A stretch of 64,000 bases of DNA from an uncultured Rubritalea sp. (GTDB taxonomy: Bacteria; Verrucomicrobiota; Verrucomicrobiia; Verrucomicrobiales; Akkermansiaceae). Below, piece after piece: positions 8,191 to 16,572 of this stretch. The notes beneath the pieces were generated by a model. It worked only from the letters and a program-made list of their open reading frames with translations. It did no database searches and was not told the DNA's origin. The stretch spans positions 33,926 to 97,925 of the forward strand of contig CALAJT010000009.1 in NCBI GenBank assembly GCA_937923145.1. The letters are read 5' to 3'. The position numbers and the translations under genes are program-made. Numbering within the stretch: position 1 is the first letter of the stretch; the number at the start of each line of letters is the position of its first letter.

Positions 8191-9087
8191 ATGCCATTTA
8201 TCTTTTCACGGATAGCTCCTGCGATAGCTATTGGTATTTTCTTTTGGTTAGGAATCATTATTTTTAGTAATCGTCAGCTCAGTGAGCCTGATGTGATCAG
8301 TCTGAAAAATTGGCAAGATGCTGATGCTCCCTTTGGCTACCCTATCGAGGTAGACGGTATAAAAACTGTTCAGACATTCGACCCTCGTTTTAGTTTTTAT
8401 ACCCCTTGGGAACGATCTTCTATCCCAGAGGTTCATTTTTTTGAAGCCGCCATGGGCACAGAGACTTGGGCATACACTTACAACGCCCAGCCATTCAATG
8501 AACTCAATAAAAGACGTGGTGGAAATCACAGCGGTGACGATATCAATGGGATAGGTGGACAAAATTCTGATCTTGGAGACCCAGTTTATGCTAGTGCAGA
8601 TGGACTCGTCGTTTACGTAGGTAATCCTAGTCCGGGTTGGGGAAATTGTATTATTCTAGCGCACCGAACTGCTGACGGAAAAGTAGTCCAGAGTATGTAT
8701 GCACATCTGCTTACTACTAGTGTTTATCACAATGAAATGATATCTCGTGGTACATTAATAGGTAGTGTAGGACAGGCAGACGTGGGTTATTTAGCTCACT
8801 TACACTTAGAGATACGGGAATCAGATGGTGTATCTCCTTTCCTCTCTGGCTATCCGAAACTGACTCAGCATGACCGTATCAACCCGACTACATTCATAAA
8901 TAAGAATCAAATCAACGAACCTGACCAGCTAACACCCTCAGCTCTTAGTATCTTAAAGAAAAATAAAATTCTCCCTGAGTTAGGCATGCAACTAACTCCT
9001 CCTTATGATACCAAGTCTCTAAGACGCTATCAGCGTTATATAATAGAAGCTAATAAAGATTCTACTCCGAAGGATTTCGAAAAATAG
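8191..9087 (+). CDS. M23 family metallopeptidase (LytM/murein endopeptidase)
   Basis: The protein has an N-terminal membrane segment (PFIFSRIAPAIAIGIFFWLG) and a LytM domain over about residues 105-235. The zinc ligands are visible: His and Asp in NHSGDDINGIG (H-x-x-x-D) and the H-x-H of LAHLHLEIRE; YAHL supplies the other conserved His. Such enzymes cut peptide cross-bridges of peptidoglycan in the periplasm. The ATG at 8191 is preferred because it puts the hydrophobic anchor at the N-terminus; an in-frame GTG at 8158 would add 11 residues. The C-terminal 65 residues are an uncharacterised helical tail. Confidence 0.85.
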   Translation: MPFIFSRIAPAIAIGIFFWLGIIIFSNRQLSEPDVISLKNWQDADAPFGYPIEVDGIKTVQTFDPRFSFYTPWERSSIPEVHFFEAAMGTETWAYTYNAQPFNELNKRRGGNHSGDDINGIGGQNSDLGDPVYASADGLVVYVGNPSPGWGNCIILAHRTADGKVVQSMYAHLLTTSVYHNEMISRGTLIGSVGQADVGYLAHLHLEIRESDGVSPFLSGYPKLTQHDRINPTTFINKNQINEPDQLTPSALSILKKNKILPELGMQLTPPYDTKSLRRYQRYIIEANKDSTPKDFEK

Positions 9088-9151
9088 TCTACTTCCGCTA
9101 GTGCATAGAAACTATTGACCAGCTCTCCCCAAACCGCTATGAATCCTACCG

Positions 9152-10153
9152 ATGAGTATAAATACTTCTAATAATCCAGTAAAAATCGCTGGCACTGGTA
9201 GTTATCTGCCCGAGAAAGAACTTACAAATAAAGAGATGGAAGCCATCGTCGATACAACTGATGAGTGGATCACCTCTCGCACAGGTATAAAATCTAGACG
9301 CATCGCAGCTGAAGGTCAAAACACTTCAGATCTAGCTACTGAGGCAGCTAAAAATGCTCTCGAACAAGCTGGTATAGACGGTGCAGATCTTGACGTAATC
9401 ATAGTAGCCACGATCACTCCAGACACTCTGACTCCTGCAACTGCTTGCTATGTGCAGCATAACCTAGGAGCTAAAAAGGCGGTTGCATTTGATGTATCAG
9501 CTGCTTGTTCAGGCTTTCTATTCGCAATGGAAGTCGCACAGCGCATGATCTCTGATGGTAATTATGAGAACGCCCTCATCATCGGTGCCGAGAAATTATC
9601 TGCATTCACTAACTGGGATGACCGTAATACTTGCGTTCTCTTTGGAGACGGAGCAGGTGCCGCAGTCCTTACTCGTGGTGATGAAACCACAGGACGTATA
9701 CTCGCTACTCAGGTAGGCAGTGACGGATCACAAACATCCATTCTCAATATCCCAGGAGGCGGATCAGCCTGTCCAAAACCTAGCCGAGATGGCGAAGGCG
9801 AACAACCTTACCTAGCGATGCAAGGTCGTGAAGTCTTCAAGCTTGCTGTAAATGCTATGAAAAGAGCCTCTGAGGCAGTCATAGAAGAAGCGGGACTAGA
9901 TGCAGAAAATATCAAGCTCATTATCCCCCACCAAGCAAACTTACGTATCATCGATGCCATCGCAGATCGACTCACTATTCCAAATGAAAAAGTCTTCGTG
10001 AATCTACATAAATATGGAAACACATCTGCGGCAGCAATGGCGATCGCTCTAGATGAAGCAAACCGCGAAGGCAAAATAGAGCGTGGCGATAACATCGTAA
10101 TGGTAGGCTTCGGTGCTGGTCTTACTTATGCAGCTGCTGCTATTCAGTGGTAG
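9152..10153 (+). CDS. fabH: Beta-ketoacyl-ACP synthase III
   Basis: A 333-residue thiolase-fold enzyme that condenses acetyl-CoA with malonyl-ACP to start fatty acid synthesis. The catalytic triad is complete: Cys119 in VSAACSGF, His in IPHQANLRI near residue 257 and Asn in KYGNTSAAA near 287. The N-terminal DEWITSRTGIKSRRI is the family signature. Length is standard. plsX, rpmF and fabD, common partners, are absent; the next gene 23 bp downstream is a GNAT acetyltransferase. Confidence 0.96.
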   Translation: MSINTSNNPVKIAGTGSYLPEKELTNKEMEAIVDTTDEWITSRTGIKSRRIAAEGQNTSDLATEAAKNALEQAGIDGADLDVIIVATITPDTLTPATACYVQHNLGAKKAVAFDVSAACSGFLFAMEVAQRMISDGNYENALIIGAEKLSAFTNWDDRNTCVLFGDGAGAAVLTRGDETTGRILATQVGSDGSQTSILNIPGGGSACPKPSRDGEGEQPYLAMQGREVFKLAVNAMKRASEAVIEEAGLDAENIKLIIPHQANLRIIDAIADRLTIPNEKVFVNLHKYGNTSAAAMAIALDEANREGKIERGDNIVMVGFGAGLTYAAAAIQW

Positions 10154-10176
10154 TGGTAGCCTAACATTCTAAACTC

Positions 10177-10638
10177 ATGTCAGATGATACGGTAAAAATA
10201 GAGACTGCCACCATCGAAGATCTCAATGAGATCGTAGAGCTCGTCGTGGAGCTCATCGAGATGCAGGGAGATTTCGTCGCTGATAAAGAACGTCAAGAAC
10301 GTGGTCTCCGACTCATCCTAGAGTCACCTAACCGTGGACGAATCTTCGTCCTAAGAAATGATCAGCGTATCATTGGCACCGTCAACCTAGTCTTCACCAT
10401 CTCAACTGTGATGGGTGGAATGGTAATTCTGTTAGAGGATTTCATTGTCCATCCAGATCACCGTGGTCAGGGATACGGAGAGATGATGGTAGCGCATGTG
10501 AGGAAATTTGCTAAGGACAAGAAGTTCAAACGCATCACTCTACTCACTGACAAACTCAGTGCTGCATCGCAGAATTTCTTCAAAGCTCAAGGATTCTACT
10601 ATTCCAATATGATCCCGATGCGCATGCTGGTAGAATAA
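10177..10638 (+). CDS. GNAT family N-acetyltransferase
   Basis: A 153-residue single-domain GNAT protein. The acetyl-CoA binding motif A is clear: LEDFIVHPDHRGQGYGEMMV, with the R/Q-x-x-G-x-G/A loop as RGQGYG. The last strand and helix read FFKAQGFYYSNMIPMRMLV, also typical. The acceptor cannot be predicted. It sits 23 bp after fabH and 47 bp before the DEAD-box helicase gene, so a shared transcript is plausible. Confidence 0.88.
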   Translation: MSDDTVKIETATIEDLNEIVELVVELIEMQGDFVADKERQERGLRLILESPNRGRIFVLRNDQRIIGTVNLVFTISTVMGGMVILLEDFIVHPDHRGQGYGEMMVAHVRKFAKDKKFKRITLLTDKLSAASQNFFKAQGFYYSNMIPMRMLVE

Positions 10639-10685
10639 ATCACATTTACCTTTCATATTAGGCATTTTAGTCCTAATACGAGCGC

Positions 10686-11942
10686 ATGTTATTCAATGAA
10701 CTAGGGCTTTCAGAGCCTATCCTCAAAGCCGTCACAGACGCAGGCTATGAAAAACCGACACCTATTCAGGCACAAGCTATACCGCTCGTGCTCGACGGAC
10801 GTGATGTAGTCGGCGCTTCACAGACAGGCACTGGCAAGACTGCTGCCTTTGCACTCCCTTCATTGAGTCAAATAACTAAATTAGGTAAACCACAGATTCT
10901 CGTGCTAGAGCCAACCCGTGAGCTTGCTCATCAGGTGGCTGAGCAGTTCGAGGCTTATGGTATTCATACTGGTTGTAAAGTCGCTCTCCTCTACGGTGGA
11001 GTAGGCTACGGAGCACAGAATGAGCAGCTAAAAGATGCTGATATCGTAGTAGCAACACCAGGTCGTCTGATCGATCATTTCTACCGAGGTACAATGAAAT
11101 ATGGTGCTATAAAAATTCTCATTCTAGACGAAGTTGACCGCATGCTCGACATGGGATTCCTCCCAGCTGTTAGAAAAATCGTTAATCTCTGCCCATGGAA
11201 CTCACCAGCGGAAGAGACCGAGAAAAAAGGCACCGAAATCCGCAGATTCCAGGCTGAGACTAAACGTCAGACACTCTTCTTCTCTGCTACTATGCCTCCC
11301 GCGATCAAAGGCTTCGCTGACTTCTGTCTCACCAACCCAGCTTCCATCGAAATCGCGCGTGCAGAGGTAGCTTCTACCATAAAACACGCATTCTATCCAG
11401 TTTCTATGGACCAGCGAGATGAGCTACTAGTCCAGCTCGTAAAGCAGACAGATCACGACTCGCTCATGATCTTCACTCGCACTAGAAAAGAAGCAGACAC
11501 CATCTGCACGATGCTTAAAACAAGCACTGATGCTAGGGTCACTGCGATGCACTCAGACATCGGTCAGAAAGATCGCATGAAGGCTCTCGCTGGATTCAAG
11601 GATAATACTTATGATGTCCTCGTAGCTACCGACGTAGCCGCTCGTGGAATCGACATTTCAACAGTCTCTCACGTCATAAACTACCGCGTCCCAGAGAACG
11701 CAGAAGACTACGTTCACCGTATCGGCAGAACAGGACGCGCAGAATCGGAGGGTGATGCATTCACTATCCTCACTGCTGATGAGCTAGACTACGCACTTTC
11801 AGTAGAAGTATTCGTAAAACAGAAGATCGAGCGTAAGAAGCTTGAAGGATTTGACTACAAATACACTGCAATTCTCGATGAAGAGCCGATCAAATCAGTC
11901 GTCCGCAAGAGACGCCCAGCGCCTAAGCGCAGACGTCGTTAA
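10686..11942 (+). CDS. DEAD-box ATP-dependent RNA helicase, RhlE-like
   Basis: A 418-residue protein with two RecA-like domains and all standard motifs: Q motif (GYEKPTPIQAQAI), motif I (SQTGTGKT), Ia (PTRELAHQ), Ib (TPGRLIDH), II (DEVD in place of DEAD), III (SAT) and VI (HRIGRTGR). A basic tail ends in KRRPAPKRRRR, typical for RNA contact. It unwinds RNA duplexes, for example in ribosome assembly or mRNA turnover. A short insertion between motifs II and III (around EETEKKGTEIRRFQ) is longer than in RhlE. ruvC follows 14 bp downstream. Confidence 0.93.
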   Translation: MLFNELGLSEPILKAVTDAGYEKPTPIQAQAIPLVLDGRDVVGASQTGTGKTAAFALPSLSQITKLGKPQILVLEPTRELAHQVAEQFEAYGIHTGCKVALLYGGVGYGAQNEQLKDADIVVATPGRLIDHFYRGTMKYGAIKILILDEVDRMLDMGFLPAVRKIVNLCPWNSPAEETEKKGTEIRRFQAETKRQTLFFSATMPPAIKGFADFCLTNPASIEIARAEVASTIKHAFYPVSMDQRDELLVQLVKQTDHDSLMIFTRTRKEADTICTMLKTSTDARVTAMHSDIGQKDRMKALAGFKDNTYDVLVATDVAARGIDISTVSHVINYRVPENAEDYVHRIGRTGRAESEGDAFTILTADELDYALSVEVFVKQKIERKKLEGFDYKYTAILDEEPIKSVVRKRRPAPKRRRR

Positions 11943-11956
11943 TCCACCCATACGAT

Positions 11957-12460
11957 TTGAGAATACTAGCAATAGACCCTGCTGTCCGTAACACTGGCTA
12001 TGCCGTCCTAGAGGGCGATCAGCATAAGCAGAATGTAATCGACTATGGTGTTATTTCTATCCCTAAAAAGATTCCCCAGTCTGGGGCTCTAGCTGCTGTT
12101 AGAACTGGACTCTCAAACCTCATCAAGCAATACGAGCCTGATGAAGTAGCAGTAGAAGCCATCATCTTTGTCCAATCCGCTAGAACAGCCATATCCATGG
12201 GAGCCGCAAGAGCAGCCTCCATGATAGCTGCAGCAGATCACGGATTAGAAATCTTCGAATACGCTCCTAAGAAAGTAAAAAAAGCTGTCGTAGGAAATGG
12301 AAACGCTGATAAATCTCAAGTTGCTTTTATGGTTAGAGCACTCCTCGGACTATCGGAGACTCCCCCACACGACGCAGCTGATGCATTGGCAATTGGGCTG
12401 GCACACCTCTCAGCGTCCGATCCTCTCAAGGCATCTTTGCTAGCTAGAAAAAAGATATAA
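11957..12460 (+). CDS. ruvC: Crossover junction endodeoxyribonuclease RuvC
   Basis: A 167-residue RNase H-fold resolvase that cuts Holliday junctions as a dimer. The acidic active site is visible: Asp7 in ILAIDPAVRNTGYA, Glu67 in VAVEAIIF, and the paired Asp residues in PPHDAADALAIGLAH. The DNA-contacting YAPKKVKKAVVGNGNADKSQV is also present. The start is a TTG at 11957, the only one giving the standard N-terminus. ruvA and ruvB are not adjacent. It follows the helicase gene by 14 bp. Confidence 0.95.
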   Translation: MRILAIDPAVRNTGYAVLEGDQHKQNVIDYGVISIPKKIPQSGALAAVRTGLSNLIKQYEPDEVAVEAIIFVQSARTAISMGAARAASMIAAADHGLEIFEYAPKKVKKAVVGNGNADKSQVAFMVRALLGLSETPPHDAADALAIGLAHLSASDPLKASLLARKKI

Positions 12461-12516
12461 TTGTCATTATTCGAATTACCTCTTGCCACACTCTCGATGT
12501 GTGTAAAAATTGAACT

Positions 12517-13323
12517 ATGACATCCAAATTAATTCTTGCCGCAGGTATATGCTGCCTACCGCTCATATCCTGCACTACAAATAAGGAAGATAGCACTGAA
12601 CAAACACAGGCTAAAGAAGGTCACGACCTCGTGATGAAGTCTATTGAGGCGCATGGAGGAACTGAAAAATGGTATAACAACGGTCAACTACAGTTCCGCT
12701 GGACATATCACATGTCAGACAAAGAACCTGAAAAAGTCCTAGATAGCATTCAAACTATAGACCCTAAGTCACTAGCTATTGTGCATGAAGTCCCTGATAG
12801 CAACATAAGATTTGGTATGAAAGACGGTAGATCATGGATTCTACCTGCTGAAGCTAAATTTGGCAGCCCTGTTGCTTTCTGGTCACTCACTCCTTATTAC
12901 TTTATCGGTATTCCATTTGTCTTCAATGATCCCAACGCTAGTTTCGAAAAGCTACCAGATATGATGGCATTCGAGGCCAAGGATTACACCCAAGTAAAGA
13001 TCACTTTCAATGAAAAGGCAGGCGACTCTCCTGACGACTACTACGTGTTACTAATCGATCCAAAAACTAATCTAACTAAAGGCGCTTATTATACTGTGAC
13101 TAACAAACTCGTAGCTCCAGATGGACCAGGACCTGCTAAGTTCATTAGTTTAGACAATCTAAAAGATGTCGACGGCATCCTAATGGCTAGTGGACACCGC
13201 ACCTTCGAGATGGTTGATGGTAAAATAGCTGACCAAATGCGCTACACTGATGTATCAGAGGTCAAATATCTCCCAGCTGACACTGTGGACCTCTCCATTC
13301 CTGAAGGAGCAGAAATGCAGTAG
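12517..13323 (+). CDS. Lipoprotein, possibly DUF6503-like
   Basis: A 268-residue protein with a lipoprotein signal: hydrophobic start and the lipobox LISC with Cys19, then a Thr/Glu/Lys-rich linker. The mature part begins DLVMKSIEAHGGTEKWYNNG, the opening seen in outer-membrane lipoprotein-sorting-like and DUF6503 proteins (a beta-rich half-barrel fold). The last part, PADTVDLSIPEGAEM, also fits. Function is unknown; a lipid or lipoprotein carrier role is only a guess from the fold. It ends 14 bp from the end of convergent ftsW. Confidence 0.65.
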   Translation: MTSKLILAAGICCLPLISCTTNKEDSTEQTQAKEGHDLVMKSIEAHGGTEKWYNNGQLQFRWTYHMSDKEPEKVLDSIQTIDPKSLAIVHEVPDSNIRFGMKDGRSWILPAEAKFGSPVAFWSLTPYYFIGIPFVFNDPNASFEKLPDMMAFEAKDYTQVKITFNEKAGDSPDDYYVLLIDPKTNLTKGAYYTVTNKLVAPDGPGPAKFISLDNLKDVDGILMASGHRTFEMVDGKIADQMRYTDVSEVKYLPADTVDLSIPEGAEMQ

Positions 13324-13337
13324 AGTAGTTTAACTTA

Positions 13338-14477
13338 TCAGATTCTTATCGTCCTCTCACGCTCTTCCAATGGAATCTCTGCAGATTCCCTAAAGTGAGC
13401 TCGACGGTGAATGCTGACTAGGATACCGATGCCAATTAGGGTGAAAACTAGGTTCGTACCTCCGTAGCTTACGAATGGGAGCGGTAGACCTGTGTTAGGT
13501 AAAGCTCCTGTAGTAACACCTATATTAACCATTGCAGGTATCACTATAGATGCAGTGATACCCATGGCTAAGAAACGTCCGAAGACATCGCGCGAGTTCA
13601 CTGCTATTCCGATTCCATAAACGATAATCAAGACAAAGCAGAATACAGTGCCTAGTGTAAACCAGAGCCCGAGTTCTTCCCCTATCATTGGGAAGATGAA
13701 ATCTGTGTGGGCAAATGGTAGGTAGCCATGTTTCTCAGCGCCATTGCCGAGACCCAGTCCGTCGATACCGCCGTTTCTGAATGCTAGCATCGCACGGTAT
13801 TGCTGGAGACCGAAGCCGAGCTTATGCTCTTCTAAATCTTGAAATGCCATGATTCTGTTCCAGCGGTTTGGATTACTTTTTACTATTAAGTAGAATGCTG
13901 TGAGAGCTAATACAACTGTTGGTCCTAGATAGCGTAGACGTGTACCTGCTATGAAGAGAACTGCTACACAGGCAGCACCTAATCCAGCTGCTGTTCCCAT
14001 ATCTTTCTCGAAGAATATGAGTAGAGTTGGAACACCTATCAACATACATGGAAATATGAAGCCACGCTTGAAACTTCTAGTCTCTGCTTGGAAATGTGCG
14101 AGCCATGCCGCTAGACCTATCATAACGCCGATCTTAGCCATTTCTGATGGTTGAAACTGACCTATGACAGGTAAAATAATCCAACGGGTCTCACCATTTA
14201 CTGTGTGTTTAATTCCTGGAATATAACAACAGATGAGCAGGAGTATGGAGAACCCGAAGATTGGTTTAGCAAACTTCTTAAGAATTCTGTATTCCATGTA
14301 GGCGAAGATGATGGCACTGACAACGCCAATCCCCGTCCACATAGCCTGCTTTTTCAGGTGTGAGTATTTTGATTCATCACTCTCAAACCATACAGATACA
14401 GAAGCAAGCATCACTAGACCTAGTACTACTAGAGCCGCAGTGCCTATGCACAACATTGTTGCGTTTCTCCTACCCAT
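13338..14477 (-). CDS. ftsW: Peptidoglycan glycosyltransferase FtsW
   Basis: A 379-residue SEDS-family polytopic membrane protein with about 10 helices. Signatures: YMEYRIL, FQPSEMAKIG (the conserved P-S-E-x-x-K), GLGLGNGAEKHGYLPFAHTD (GLG-x-G-x-x-x-x-YLPxxxxDF) and NTGLPLPFVSYGGTNL. The Asp in AHTDFIF is the likely catalytic residue for polymerising lipid II in the septum. Its place at the end of the dcw cluster makes it FtsW rather than RodA. The usual next genes murG and murC are missing here. Confidence 0.93.
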   Translation of the reverse strand: MGRRNATMLCIGTAALVVLGLVMLASVSVWFESDESKYSHLKKQAMWTGIGVVSAIIFAYMEYRILKKFAKPIFGFSILLLICCYIPGIKHTVNGETRWIILPVIGQFQPSEMAKIGVMIGLAAWLAHFQAETRSFKRGFIFPCMLIGVPTLLIFFEKDMGTAAGLGAACVAVLFIAGTRLRYLGPTVVLALTAFYLIVKSNPNRWNRIMAFQDLEEHKLGFGLQQYRAMLAFRNGGIDGLGLGNGAEKHGYLPFAHTDFIFPMIGEELGLWFTLGTVFCFVLIIVYGIGIAVNSRDVFGRFLAMGITASIVIPAMVNIGVTTGALPNTGLPLPFVSYGGTNLVFTLIGIGILVSIHRRAHFRESAEIPLEERERTIRI

Positions 14478-14516
14478 AATATTTGATTGTTAGATTATTG
14501 AATTCCTTTGTTAGAA

Positions 14517-15224
14517 TTACTTCACAGGAATCTTTATCACCATTCCAACACCAACTTTTCTTGCGTCCGCAATGTTATTGATGTCTAGAATTTGCTGTGG
14601 CTTTACTTTATTCTTAATAGCAATTCTGTAGATAGAGTCTCCAGAGACCATCGTGTATGACTTATACTTTACTTCCTGAACAGGAGGTAAGTTTACGTGT
14701 GCATTTGGATTTCTTCTAGGACGGATCACCCTAGGCTGACGAACTGGTGCAGGCTGAGTTACTAACGGCTCACGAACAGCTACAGGTCTCACCTGAGTGC
14801 TATTCTGAGGAGTTCTCACTGCGCGAGGGCTAGGAGCAGGCATCTCGTGGCTCACTTGTGAGCTACGTGGAAACTGTTGATATGAGCTAGGCTCTCCTAC
14901 TTTAAATTTATACTTATTGCCTATGTTAGATTTAGCTGGAGCGTCTTTATTATCCTCATCGTAGGCTGCTATTGCGCTACTGCCCTCTGGCTCTCCACCT
15001 TTCCACTTAGTCCCCATATAGATCGCAGCAATAGCTACGACGTGGAGAACTAGGATGACGGTGAGTGCTCTACCGATTCCTACTTTAGGGATGTCTCCTT
15101 CTATTTCATCCATATCAGCAGGTGATGCTGTGGCAGCTCGTTGTTTCCGCTGCCCTGTCTTAGCAAAGAGAGTTCTGAATCCTCTCTTTGTCTGGCGTTT
15201 GGTTTGTAGTCTTCTATCTTTCAT
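14517..15224 (-). CDS. Membrane-anchored LysM-domain protein
   Basis: A 235-residue protein with a basic cytoplasmic N-terminus (residues 1-45), one membrane helix (GRALTVILVLHVVAIAAIYM, about 51-70), a Pro/Arg/Gln-rich linker and a C-terminal LysM domain (about 188-234; YTMVSGDSIYRIAIKNKV and GVGMVIKIPVK). The LysM would bind peptidoglycan from the periplasmic side. Position between murD and ftsW in the dcw cluster suggests a structural division role, perhaps replacing FtsQ/FtsN-type bitopic partners; this is inference. It starts 46 bp after murD. Confidence 0.82.
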   Translation of the reverse strand: MKDRRLQTKRQTKRGFRTLFAKTGQRKQRAATASPADMDEIEGDIPKVGIGRALTVILVLHVVAIAAIYMGTKWKGGEPEGSSAIAAYDEDNKDAPAKSNIGNKYKFKVGEPSSYQQFPRSSQVSHEMPAPSPRAVRTPQNSTQVRPVAVREPLVTQPAPVRQPRVIRPRRNPNAHVNLPPVQEVKYKSYTMVSGDSIYRIAIKNKVKPQQILDINNIADARKVGVGMVIKIPVK

Positions 15225-15270
15225 GGTGTCAGTTTGGTTTTGGTTTAGTGTTCTTATCTTGGGGGTAAAG

Positions 15271-16572
15271 TTATTTTAGCTTGTTGACTGCCTCGCGGAA
15301 TACTTCTCCACGGTGTTCATAGCCTTTGAATTGATCGAATGATGAGGTGCCTGGTGACAAGAGGACAGCGTCGCCATGTTTAGCTAACTTGTTAGCTTCT
15401 GTTACGGCCTCTGATAGCGTCTCTACTTGGATCGTTACTACTACTTGTGTGAAAAGTTTCTTCAGCTCAGGAGCTATCTCTCCGTAGACGATAGCATGGT
15501 GTGCATGTTGTTTGAGACGTGGCAAAAGGGCTGTATAATTCAATCCTTTTTGTTTTCCTCCTGCTATTAGAACTACTGGTCTTGATTGGCTACGGAGTGC
15601 GCTGTCTAAAGCGTGTAGATTAGTAGCTTTGCTATCGTTGAGGTATTCCACACCATCTAGAGTGCGAATGAGTTCACAGCGATGCATCGGTGGAGCGAAG
15701 CCTTTTAATGCTGGTGTGATCTGCTCAGCAGTGACGCCGAGTTGAAGACAAGCGCCGATAGCTGCCATCGCGTTCTCAGCATTATGCAAACCTCTGAGAC
15801 GGGTTTGCTCTATCTCTAACAACTCTTCTCCTTTGAAAAATATTTTACCACCTGTTAGAGTAAAGTCGCTTGATTGATCTTCAGTAGTGAAAGTATATGT
15901 AGTCGCCTTAAGCTCACCTACATCCTCCCCTGTTCTTATGATAGCAAAATCGTCTTGAGTTTGGTTTTCAAAAATACGTAATTTAGCATTTTTATAATCT
16001 TCGATACAAGTGTAGCGATCCATGTGATCCGCATCGAAGTTTAACCAGAGCGCTACTTTAGGTTTAAGAGTCTTAATCGTTTCTAGCTGGAATGAACTTA
16101 GCTCTAGAGCAACTGAATCAGGCACTTCATCTAGCATAACTAATTCTGAAAGTGGCATACCGTAGTTACCACAGCACGCGCAGCTAGTGCCACTGTGTGA
16201 CATAATACGCTGCACTAACTCTGTGGTAGTGGTCTTGCCGTTGGTTCCTGTGATGGCGATCACTTTGCCACTATAGAAACTATATCCTAGCTCAGTCTCG
16301 CCGATCATCTCGGTAGCGTTTTCTGAGAATGCTTTTACATATTCACCGTAGGTGTCAATACCTGGAGAAATGACGAGTAAGTCACATGAACTATTTCTAC
16401 CCACCTCTGCACTAGCTTTAGCTTGGCACTTTATACCGTCAAGTGGATTAAGTATCTCATCAGAAGAATCAAATAGTGTCACTAGGGCACCATGAGACGC
16501 CGCGAGCTGGGCTGCTGCCCTGCCGCTTCTTCCCGCTCCTAGAACGTGAACTATTTTATCTTTTAGGATCAT
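15271..16572 (-). CDS. murD: UDP-N-acetylmuramoylalanine--D-glutamate ligase
   Basis: A 433-residue Mur ligase adding D-glutamate to UDP-MurNAc-L-alanine. N-terminal Rossmann domain (VLGAGRSGRAAAQLA), central ATPase with the P-loop AITGTNGKTTTTELV, and a C-terminal domain with LIAGGKQKGLNY and LLSPGTSSFDQFKGYEHRG, which is the MurD signature. Length is standard. Its start overlaps the mraY stop by 4 bp, so translation is probably coupled. Confidence 0.95.
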   Translation of the reverse strand: MILKDKIVHVLGAGRSGRAAAQLAASHGALVTLFDSSDEILNPLDGIKCQAKASAEVGRNSSCDLLVISPGIDTYGEYVKAFSENATEMIGETELGYSFYSGKVIAITGTNGKTTTTELVQRIMSHSGTSCACCGNYGMPLSELVMLDEVPDSVALELSSFQLETIKTLKPKVALWLNFDADHMDRYTCIEDYKNAKLRIFENQTQDDFAIIRTGEDVGELKATTYTFTTEDQSSDFTLTGGKIFFKGEELLEIEQTRLRGLHNAENAMAAIGACLQLGVTAEQITPALKGFAPPMHRCELIRTLDGVEYLNDSKATNLHALDSALRSQSRPVVLIAGGKQKGLNYTALLPRLKQHAHHAIVYGEIAPELKKLFTQVVVTIQVETLSEAVTEANKLAKHGDAVLLSPGTSSFDQFKGYEHRGEVFREAVNKLK

